From Polytrichum commune (lineage: Eukaryota; Streptophyta; Polytrichopsida; Polytrichales; Polytrichaceae): a DNA stretch of 64,000 nt. The position numbers and the translations under genes are program-made. This document shows positions 54,289 to 64,000 of this stretch, piece by piece. The stretch spans positions 4,156,501-4,220,500 of the forward strand of contig OX485807.1 of NCBI GenBank assembly GCA_950295325.1, written 5' to 3'. Under the pieces are notes generated by a model, which was given only the letters and a program-made list of their open reading frames with translations, ran no database searches and was not told the DNA's origin. Numbering within the stretch: position 1 is the first letter of the stretch; each line of letters opens with the position of its first letter.

Positions 54289-54906
54289 CAATGTAGGAGT
54301 TCACGAGCAAGAGCAAGCAAGTTGAAATTTGTAGCCGAATGTGCTTGCCAACTTCCAAATCAAGGAGACAACCACCATTATTGTTGTGCCCAAGTGGATG
54401 CTTGCCAACATGATTAGCACATGAAAGTAAACCAACACATTGGCATCAAATGTAGGAGTTTACGAGCAAGAGCAAGCAAGTTGAATTATGTAGCTGAATG
54501 TCCTTGCCAACTTCCAAACCAAGGAGGCAACCACCATTACAATTGTGCCTAGGTGGACGTTTGCCAACTTGACTAGCATGTGAAAGTAAACCAACAAATA
54601 GGCATCAATGTAGGAGCTCATGAGCATGAGCAAGCACGTTGAAATCTGTAACCGAGTGTGCCCATCCATATTAACATCCAAACCAAGGAAGCAACCACCA
54701 TTACCGTTGTGCTCAAGTGGACACTTGCTGACTTGACTAGCCTCTGAAAATACACCAACAGATTGGCATCAATGTAGGAGTTCACGAGCCAGAACAAGCA
54801 AGTTGAAATCTGCAGCGGAATGTGCTTGCCAACTTCCAAACCAAGAAGGCAACCACCATTATAGTTGTGCCCAGGTGGACGCTTGCCAATCTAACTAGCA
54901 TGTGAA
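54289..54906. repeat. Four-copy 160-bp tandem repeat upstream of UTP13
   Basis: Units begin near 54289, 54446, 54606 and 54767, each starting CATCAATGTAGGAGTT or a variant. They share CAAGCAAGTTGAA, TGCTTGCCAACTTCCAAA, GGCAACCACCATTA and TGTGCCCAGGTGGAC. Divergence between units is moderate. The last unit ends about 560 bp before the UTP13 start codon and is followed by a run of ten C (54910-54919). The minus-strand frames here are repeat-derived. Confidence 0.92.
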
Positions 54907-55210
54907 AGTTACCCCCCCCCCAATGAGGCAGAACATGGCTCGCATATCAGGGGTTAAAGAATATACAAATTCAATTGAGATTCCAAAATATAAAACTTTG
55001 TACCTATTTTGTGTAATTGCCTTTGAAATGTTGGATGAATATCTGAATATACGACTTATCATCCACATTTCGGCCTCCAAGTCCCGCCGGGTATCTCCGG
55101 TTATCTCCCAGTCAGCCGCCGCCTGAAGGGAACCTCCACTGCCGCTCCTTACCACCAACCAACGACGAACTCTGACGGAGTTCTTCTGTCACTGTCCGTC
55201 GTCGTCTTCT

Positions 55211-55225
55211 AGGGTTTAGGGTTTA
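55211..55225 (+). promoter_or_regulatory. Telo-box (AGGGTTTA) doublet in UTP13 leader
   Basis: AGGGTTTAGGGTTTA lies 246 bp upstream of the UTP13 ATG. Telo-boxes near transcription starts are characteristic of plant ribosomal-protein and ribosome-biogenesis genes, which fits this gene's role. The transcription start is not known, so this could be promoter or 5' untranslated region. Confidence 0.7.
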
Positions 55226-55470
55226 AGGTTCAAACGGAGAGGGGTGCAGGTGATGGCCGAGAACAAGCCTCGGAACACTAGCGCGAGAATCACTTGAAGG
55301 TTGCGAGGTTTGCGTCAAAAACAATATTACTGTGCAACAGCTAGCTTCTGCTAAGAAGATAGTTTTTAGGGGAAGGAGATTTGCAAGGGTTACGTGAATT
55401 TCAACATCTTGCAACAGGGAGGTAGTGGAATTTGTGGCATGCATTGTCGAGGACACTAAAGACAGGGGCA

Positions 55471-58400
55471 ATGGCTCCCGCGTTGACGTACAAGAAGAAT
55501 TTTAAGGTGTCACCCGCTTTGGAGCTGTTTTACACTGGGGGTCCCCTGGTGGTGTCCAGAGATGGCGAATTTGTTGCGTGCGCATGTACAGATGATGTGA
55601 AGATTGTGAGGTTGGCAACTGGGGCAGTCAGCAAGACATTTAAAGGAGATACGGAGCCCATCACCGCTCTTGCTCTCAGTCCTGATGGGAAGTCACTTTT
55701 CGCTGCAAGTCGGAGTCTTCAGATTAAGCATTGGGATTTGGATTCCGAGGCTTGCGTGCGCTCATGGAAGGTATGTAGTTTCTGAACTTGATTCCTACCA
55801 GTTATTGCAATGCACCTGTAGATTGATGATGTTTAAAAATTTAGGTTGAGTCTGAATGCTTCCATGTCTCCTTCACGTTTCCACTCTCGGCGACTTAAGT
55901 TGTAAACACGAGGTTGAGGACATGCCTCACGAATGGTGTCAGAGTGTTACTATGTATGAAAAAGTTGATCTGATTTTGGAGAGGATCTTTGCATGCGATT
56001 CACTCCATCGCTGTGCTCCACTGAGCCGCTCAAATGCCATTGTCATCATCATGTACAGCCAACCGGCCCTGTTTGGAACATCGTCATCCTTCATATAGCA
56101 TAGGATATGTGCACGCACTTGCCAGCATCTATGCATACTGTACATGAAAGCTGCAAATTTGAAGTAATTGTTGTCTGCGAGGTTTTGGAAATGCAGCAGA
56201 AAACTTCAAACATCGAACCGGTCCTTAGTGTAGAAGTGTGAAGGTTGAAGTGCGGCTCAGTGCTTCCATGCAGTTACTCCCTTGTGTTGGGTTACACTAG
56301 GATTCAACTCAGTAAAAGTTGAATTGTAGGGCTTTTCAGTACACAAACTAGGTTATTGGATGTTTCATGATATGTGTTCAAAGATCAGCTTGTCAGTGTG
56401 GTTAATAGAACTGCTGTAAGCAGCTTAGGTTGTTATGCATAATCAAATTGTACGGTGATGTTCATGGCAATGGAAGAGTGTTCATAATAGGGACTATCAG
56501 TCCGTGGTCTTGCATTGGTGGGTTTGCAGAGAATCTCAATCAGACATGTCCTTATTGGTGTTTGAGAGGAAATTATAGGGACATCTATGTTGAGAAAATC
56601 AAGTAGACTTAGTTTTTCACTTGATTCAGGCGAAAGAGAGGAGAAGGTCTTACTATGCTTTGGGTGTTCTGTATTGGGAAATAGGCACACGATGCTCCTG
56701 TTGTAGCGATGGCAGTTGATGCCTCCAGTGGCTTGTTGGCAACAGCAAGTGCTGATCGAAGAGTGCTTATATGGGACATTGATGGTGGCTTTTGCACACA
56801 TGCTTTCAAAGGCCATACTGGAGTAGTCTCATGTGTCCAATTTCATCCAGACATACATCGCCTACTGGTAAGGTGCCTGTGATTCAAATTATATTGCCAT
56901 CTAGAGCAGGTAAACAATGGTTTTCTGGGCTGTTTACTGTTCACATGTACTGTTAAAATCAGAGGAACATGGTCACCTCAATGAAGGTGATGGGAATTCA
57001 TAAATTCATAAATAGTGCCATGTTGAGGGTTGCATCCTCAAACCCAATGTTGCAATCTCTTATCACCGTGAAATCATGTATCACTATAATTCCGGGAAAT
57101 TATGTATATACTGGCTAAAATGTAACAATACATTTGTCATATGTCCACACTGTGAAATGGATGCAAAGGTGACGAATGTGTTTTTTATCATCTGCCGGTC
57201 ATAACAGCTTTTGGTACTCAAAGTGGTAATTAGGCTTATTCGGATTGACAGTTAAAAGTCTTTGCAGTATAACATCTGCTACTTTGAAGTATCTGTAAAT
57301 TTGCTATGAAGGTCAAATTATGTGGAATTTTGTGATTAGTCAGTTGAAGGAACAGGTTGTAGGATGTGCTTTTGTTCCAGTCAAAAGTTGTTGCCCTTGT
57401 TTGCGAACATATTTTTTTCAAGGTAACCATGAAATTATAATGGTTAATTTTAAGACTCAACCTGCATCAACTAAGAGTGGCAAGGAATGTAGATAAGAGT
57501 TTGTGAAAGGTGGGGATGTGAGTTTCAGTGGGAACAAAACTTAGTTGACCAAGAAGACAACTTCGAATGACAGGTATTCTCAGGAAGTGATGATGGAACA
57601 GTGCGAGTTTGGGATTTGGTGACAAAATCATGTGCTGCGGTCTTGGATAAGCATTTCTCTGCTGTGACAAGTGTGGCTGTGTCTACAAATGGCTGGACTC
57701 TTGTGAGTGCTGGGAGAGACAAGGTACTTGACAGCTAACAATGCCAACATTTTCTGTACTTGCTGTATATGAATTCCAGTCCATAACTTTCCACCAACTT
57801 TGTTATGAATTCCATCCTTATAGAAGGAAACCGGAAATTTATATTTGTTTGTTGGCATGCATTCTTTTGATTGATTTAATGTTTTTTTACTTATTTTCAC
57901 TCTTTTTTAGCTTATACAGTGATGTCTATGTATGGTATATGTGTGTAGGTGGTAAATGTGTGGGACTTGAGGGATTACAGTTTACACACAACTGTCCCTG
58001 TCTACGAAGCCATAGAAACTGTACTGGTGGTTCCAGAGGGGTCTGATCTGCCCGGTAGTAAGACTGAAACATCGACAAATGCTCATTCTACAGCAAAGAC
58101 ATCTAAGAAGAGTGGTCAGGCTCCAGTCAAGTTCTTGACAGTTGGAGAGGGTGGTATTGTTCAAGTTTGGCAATCAGAAGGGTGAGTAGTTCCCATCATT
58201 TATGCTATTATTGTTCTGGTATCAAAGAATTGTAACATTATATCCTTACACTGCAAGGGCTTTTATAGGTGTTACTTTTTCCTATAGTTTCCAGGGTCTT
58301 CAGATTGGAGAAGAAATATTTCTATGTCTTACTACTTGGAAGCTTGATATATTCTATCTTTTAGTTTGGTTGCTCTTATTGAAGCCCACTGTATAACACT

Positions 58401-61400
58401 CTCATTCACCTGTATTTCTGATTTCAGGGCTGCGTGCTTGTATAAGCAGAAAACATCAGATGCAATTATCAGTTCCGATAAAGAAGATGCTAAGGGAGGT
58501 TTTATGACAGCAGTTATGCTGCCAGCACAGCAGGAACTCATGTGTGTGACCTTAGATCAGCGGCTTCTATTCTACAAATCCATAGTTCTGGAAAATGGCC
58601 AGTGTGAATTGAAGCTAGTGAAGCGCTTAATAGGGTACAATGAAGAAATCAGTGATCTGAAGTTCGCCGGAGAGAATTTGGAATCACTTGCTGTAGCCAC
58701 AAATTTGGAGCAGGTGATTATCTGAGGTTCCTGAAGTGGAGACTCTATAGCAGAGGATAAACTGTGTCTTGGTTCTTATTCATGAGTTGTAACTTCACCT
58801 TATGTGGCTGCCAACATCATGATGCGGTTGTTATGTCATTGTCTTGAGACATCTGCTCCTCTTTGTTTTTATTTTACTTCCATTTTCCTCTTAATTATAC
58901 CTCACCTTGTTTCAACAGTTGCCTAGTTCCCTTGTGCATTTTAACACACTTGCTTACTACAAGCATAAGTGTCTCAAGTGCAACTAAAGCTTTCATTTCT
59001 TTGCTTTCAACGACACTAAGTTATATGTTACTGTATGTTTTCTGCTCAATTGGGTGGATTTGTTCATAGCCATCAGTTTTCTACGTCTTCAGATCTCTAA
59101 ATCTGCCTCGAATGCTACAGGTACGAGTTTATGACATGACAACCATGATCTGCCAGCAAGAAATGATAGGCCACACCGACATTGTGTTGTGTCTGGACTC
59201 TTGTGTATCTGCTGCAGGTGTGCCTCTCCTGGCATCTTCTGGCAAAGATCACACGGTAACTTCCTATCAGTGAAAATCCTACTTGATTGAATCTATGCAG
59301 TTAATGTGTGCTCAATACATCCTCATTTAGTGGGACCTTCCCGGTCAAAATCGAAGCATTTGCATCCTTGTGAATCTAAAGGATTGTGTTAACATTTGAG
59401 CTCACTCAGTAAGCTTTCACTAAAAGTATCTAGTTGTTTTATTGCTGCTGCTGCATCTTTCTATTTTAACAAAAAGATCAATCTGAATTTGTATTGTTAT
59501 GTCAAAAGCATTAGACTCTTGTTTTTAATAAGATGACATCAATGGGCCTTATATTTGACAGGTGTTCTAATGTTGGAAATTAAATTTTTTGATTCCCTTC
59601 ACATGTGAATTCAACATTTTTCTCTTGGAAAGTGGTAACATAAGCCTATTTTCCTGGATCCTAGAATATATCACTGTAGATCTTGAAATTGATCTGGACC
59701 ATTTTTAGTGGAAAATGCCTTCAAACTGGTTGCACAAGCCTCATTCTAACTCTTGGTCAATATATGTGCTTTGTCTGTTCATGCAGGTGAGGATCTGGAA
59801 TGTCGATACTGGATCTTGCTTAGCTATTGCATCTGGGCATATGGGAGCAGTTGGTGCAATTGCTTTCTCTAAAAAAAGGAAGGATTTCATCGTCAGTGGT
59901 AGCTTGTACAGCACTCAACACTTTCCATGTACTTTGCATGTTACTTTATGCTTGATCTTGATAAATAGTGAGCAAGATTTACTTAGTAATCCTCTATGCA
60001 TACTTTAGGTACCTAGTTCAAGTCTTATATATTTAACAGTGGGCCTGCAAAAGTTGCTGAAGTTGAAGTGGTGTGATTGTATTTTGTGGGCTCTTTGGCA
60101 GTGATCGAACAATAAAGCTGTGGAATCTAGAATCTGTTGTGGGAGCCGAGAATTCTAGGGAAGAGCCTGTGAAACTGTCTTCACAAGCAGTTGTAGCAGC
60201 TCATGATAAAGACATCAATGCTGTGGCCATTGCCCCTAATGACAGCCTTATGTGCAGTGGCTCTCAGGTAACGTCAGAGCTGCATCACACATATCACCAC
60301 TTCCTCTTAGTCAAATTACTTCTGTCTTGCACAAGTGAAATGAAATTCTTTACCTTGTTAACGCTCCTCCTAGTCTCCTGAAGCTGCAGATCTATCCTGA
60401 GCTGCAGGTCAAGTGATAATAAGGATTCATCAATAGGTGAATGCCATATGTCTCTAAGCAATCAATCCTTTCATTGCTGAGATGCACCGTTCTCGTCACG
60501 GGACTTGGGTGATGGTTTCATTGTGAACTTCTGAAATTAGCTGACAGTCTTGAGGCATGTGCATTAATTTAACTCATCATTCGTCATGAGTTCAGGTCCA
60601 GAGGATGTTTGTGCACATTATTGTTACATCCACTTCTTCTAAATTGTGAAATTGCTTAGTCAGAGCGATGTTAGTAATGTTTGTAAGTTCAGTTCATATG
60701 TTTCCTTTTGTGTACAACCAATCTCCAGTGCTCTCCCTGGTTGTGGTTTTATATATGGTCACATTTATTATTGCATGTCTTCATAAGACCCTGCGATGAG
60801 GTTACCTCTGTACTCTTCTGTATAGTGAACATTCTGTGGATGAGTTGGATTGTTTTTTCATTTATTAATTTTTGGTTGAGGTGTATAACAGGACCGGACT
60901 GCTAAAGTATGGAGACTTCCTGAGTTGATTCCTCTCCTGACGTTGAAAGGGCACAAGCGAGGGGTTTGGTCTGTGGAGTTCTCACCTGTGGATCAAGCCG
61001 TTCTGACAGCATCAGGAGATAGGACCATCAAGATTTGGGCTCTCACAGATGGGTCCTGCTTGAAGACTTTTGAAGGTCATACAGCAAGTGTTCTGAAATG
61101 TTCCTTTATTACACGTGGGACTCAGCTGATCTCAACAGGTCTGGGGTACTTACTATTTACTTGTTAGTGAATTCCTCAGTGATGAGTTCTGAACTTTATG
61201 AGAATGCTTTTGACTATTTGAATCAAAGATATGTAGTGTGTTGAGGTGGGGCATTGATTTGTTTCTTGATGTGCAGGAGCTGATGGGTTGGTAAAGCTGT
61301 GGACAATCAAGAGCAGTGAATGTGTGAACACCTTTGATCATCATGAAGACAAGGTGTGACCTATCTTCTGAATGTAGATCATCACAGTTCCATGAGGCTT

Positions 61401-63462
61401 TTGTAGTTTCTACATGACTGTTGTTCCTTGTGTCTTCCAATGATGACAACTTAGTCTGCCAATCTTCAGCGGAATGGAGCCCTTTATAATTTTTGAGTGG
61501 CCTCTTATATTAATTGTTTCAATCTCTAAAGAACATTTATATCACAAGAACATTATAAAGAGCTGTTCTGGAACTTCTCAGTGTTCTTGAAGGAAGCTTA
61601 CAAAAGATCTTGTTGAGTTGCTAATGCCTAGTTGTGTTCCAGATTTGGGCTTTGGCAGTTAATCCAGAAACAGAAAAGCTGGCAACAGGAGGAGGGGACT
61701 CGGTTATCAATATATGGACAGACTGTACTGTTGATGATGATGAGGATGCTGTACGCCAAGAGGTACCAATTTCAATTCTCTACACAATTTTATTTTCCCA
61801 GTTAAATATACTCCAAGATCTATATATTTTATTTCTCTTGTTCTCCTGTCTCTATTTTCTTCCTTATTTCAGCTTGTTGGACTTAAGATAATACAAACTC
61901 ATCATACTTGAGTTCCAGTTTGCTTATATGATATCTGGTCATTTGCTGATTGTAAGTGCTTACAATGAGTGTTTAAATCCAATACATGGACTGATGCATG
62001 GTGGTATGCCAGGAAGAAGAGGCCTTGAAAGATCAAGACTTGTCAAATGCTCTAGCTGACACGAACTGGACCAAGGCAGTGCAGTTAGCATTTGAACTTC
62101 GACGTCCTTTCAGAGTTCTGAATGTCTTTGCAGATCTTCTAAGGTTCAACTTCTGCCATATTATTACCTGTTTGATATGAGTGCCAGTCTGCAAGTGTTC
62201 AGCATTTGTGCTGTAAATTCCTTACTGATTGTTTAGCTCATGTGCTTTCTCAAAGCATGCAAAGAGATAGCAGTCATTTTTGTCTCTGAGGCAGGATTCT
62301 TCTTGAGACTTCACTCCATGATGTGTCTAATTCTGGTGCACGTTGCAGGCAGGAGGGGTCTGATGTAACAATACGAGAGATTCTGCAATCACTTGGAAAG
62401 GAGTATTATAAGCTGTTACTAGAATATATTCGAGACTGGAATGCAAAGCCAAAGTCCTGTCATGTTGCGCAGCGTGTACTGTATGAACTGATTTCTGTAA
62501 TTCCTGCTGGAAAAATTGTTGAGGTTTGATAGCTTATCCTGCTTCCTTGTTGTTTTGCTGATCCTGTTATTTAAGGTCTGTTCTTTCAGAGAGCAGCACC
62601 AGCTTTAGTAGATCTTTGAGTTAGTAATGGTGCATAATTAGGTAATTCTCCACTAGGGTAAGTTTGATGTTTTATTTCAGTCACATATTCAAGCAGAATT
62701 GCAACATTGGGTATTGTAACATTATTTTAAGTTTTTGCAGCCGTTGCTGCAAATTCGTAATCAGTATTTTGCAGCACCAATCTATGGTTGCTTAGATGCA
62801 GAAGGCTTTTGAACTTGTTTCAACTGTTCTTGATGTCATTGTAAAATAACTTGTGGTTAGCCTCCAGAATTGATCATCCCCCCCCCCCCCCCTCCCCCTT
62901 TTCTCACTGGTTGTTGTGATCTTTGCAGATACCTGGGATTCGGGAGCTTATGGAAGGAATAGTCCCGTACACAAAGCGTCACTTCAGTAGGATTGATCGC
63001 CTGTCACGTAGCACTTTCTTGCTTGATTACACATTAGCTCGCATGAATGTACTCTTGCCAGAAGATACTCTGGACTCAGGAGCTGCACTCCAGAGCTCTA
63101 GTTGGCCAACTATTGGAAACAACCAAACAATACATTCTGCTCAAGAACCAAAAGTACAAGATAAAATGCAAATAGATGGCAAGATTATTTTCTCTCAAGA
63201 AAATGGTAAGATTATTGAAAATGGAGCTGAGGGAGATGGCGAAGCTGAAGCAGAGATGACTGACGCAAGGGAGGAGAGTCAGAGAGAGGAGATTAATGGC
63301 AATGGGGAGGTTGCAGGCCTTGAAAGTGTCATAACACCAAGAAAACGCAAGCAGAAGAGGAAATCGGCACAGAAAGTAGAGAGTGCAACTAAGAAAGGTG
63401 GGTCAAAGTCTGTATCAAAAGGAGTTAAGAAACAATCAATATATCCTTCGGCAGCCTCATAG
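55471..63462 (+). CDS. UTP13: UTP13/TBL3 WD40 SSU-processome protein, 14 exons
   Basis: Component of the UTP-B module of the small-subunit processome; needed in the nucleolus for U3-dependent 18S rRNA maturation (Arabidopsis TORMOZ, yeast Utp13, human TBL3). Exons: 55471-55770, 56685-56867, 57574-57723, 57949-58181, 58428-58713, 59121-59255, 59787-59905, 60102-60267, 60892-61138, 61277-61353, 61643-61762, 62013-62143, 62349-62523, 62929-63462. All junctions are GT-AG and phases agree, giving 951 aa. WD40 repeats (for example SDDGTVRVWDL, GDRTIKIWAL, GGDSVINIW) fill residues 1 to about 680. The Utp13 C-terminal domain follows (KAVQLAFELRRP, RHFSRIDR, FLLDYTL), then a long acidic and lysine-rich tail (KRKQKRKSAQK) typical of nucleolar proteins. 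I start at ATG 55471; an in-frame ATG at 55432 would add 13 residues. Confidence 0.95.
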
Positions 63463-64000
63463 TAGGCTCTGAAACAACTCCATGCATAGGCAAGTAAGAG
63501 CACTTGCATGAGGGAATTTTGCACAATACACAGAGCAATCCTGAGTTGAACACTGTTGTATGTTCTTTGCATTGATCTGCATTCTTACTTTAAATTGAGT
63601 AGCATAGGCATAGTTAAGAATGTTGCATATTAGGCGAACTCTTATATTGTCCAGGCTTTCTGGCAAAGAAATTTTGTGAACAAGGACAACTTGATTTATT
63701 TTAGGTACATTCCTAGCCTACAAGGATGTTTGACTATGAATACACAGGCATTGTGAACGTTGTTTTGTCTGATGAATGCATCCTAGCTAAATTATGTGAA
63801 GGATACCATCAATGCTGTTTAACATGCTGGTCTGTTACCACCTCCAACAGCCACTGTCATAGAGGTTGTAACTGAAGTAATCCCACATAATTATTGGCCT
63901 TGCTCTGAGCATGTTTCTTGTTGTGGACCTCACAATACTATCAGAACCTTTATTCTATGATGGCAGTTTTCTGGTTTTTGTCACCTTTGAACCTACCTAC
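63463..64000. other. UTP13 3' flank
   Basis: This follows the TAG stop at 63460-63462. It probably contains the 3' untranslated region. No further gene is recognised before the window ends. Confidence 0.5.

Noticed and set aside
55856-56098. Open frame in UTP13 intron 1
   Set aside because: It lies between exons 1 and 2, shows no family similarity and has shadow frames on the other strand.

Overview
The window looks like nuclear DNA of a land plant. It is intron-rich, has scattered DNA-transposon relics and CCCTAAA-type telomere-like motifs, and carries three unmistakable plant genes. I reconstructed these exon by exon from GT-AG junctions and protein family knowledge; there were no database searches. 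The genus cannot be fixed from sequence alone. A seed-free plant (bryophyte-like) is plausible but unproven. Gene order is sparse: three complete protein genes in 64 kb, separated by AT-rich DNA full of decayed mobile elements. Layout: (1) 1.7-5.8 kb, minus strand: a 4-coumarate:CoA ligase (4CL) in 8 coding exons, 668 aa, with an unusually long low-complexity N-terminal extension. (2) 8.8-19 kb: mobile-element territory. It holds two Harbinger-like MITEs with TAA duplications, a 1.04-kb hAT relic with a perfect 8-bp target duplication, and a 4.1-kb hAT element with matching termini whose transposase has lost its catalytic core. The larger hAT contains a nested MITE with a nine-copy minisatellite. 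A piggyBac-like remnant follows at 19 kb. (3) 21-33 kb: a diverged tandem segmental duplication. The right-hand copy contains the 3' half of a SIRT6-type sirtuin gene (SRT1; 30.7-35.7 kb, minus strand, 14 coding exons, 488 aa). The left-hand copy (21.0-23.8 kb) keeps only broken SRT1 exons. A cysteine-rich STIG1-like pseudogene lies between them. Two MITEs in the right copy can be compared with unoccupied sites in the left copy. (4) 41-49 kb: an unfamiliar decayed minus-strand coding unit (41.3-45.9 kb) and, divergent from it, an AT-rich decayed plus-strand coding unit (46.7-48.3 kb). The second has RING-like cysteines and a 2-oxoglutarate/Fe(II) oxygenase-like signature. These are the best candidates for something undescribed. 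(5) 50.7-51.5 kb: a MITE with a perfect 8-bp duplication and a Harbinger transposase relic. (6) 54.3-54.9 kb: a 160-bp tandem repeat just upstream of (7) a UTP13/TBL3 (Arabidopsis TORMOZ) gene. This gene is at 55.5-63.5 kb, plus strand, 14 coding exons, 951 aa, with a telo-box in its leader as expected for a ribosome-biogenesis gene. The three intact genes serve unrelated pathways: phenylpropanoid activation, chromatin/NAD-dependent deacylation, and 18S rRNA processing. They do not form a functional cluster.
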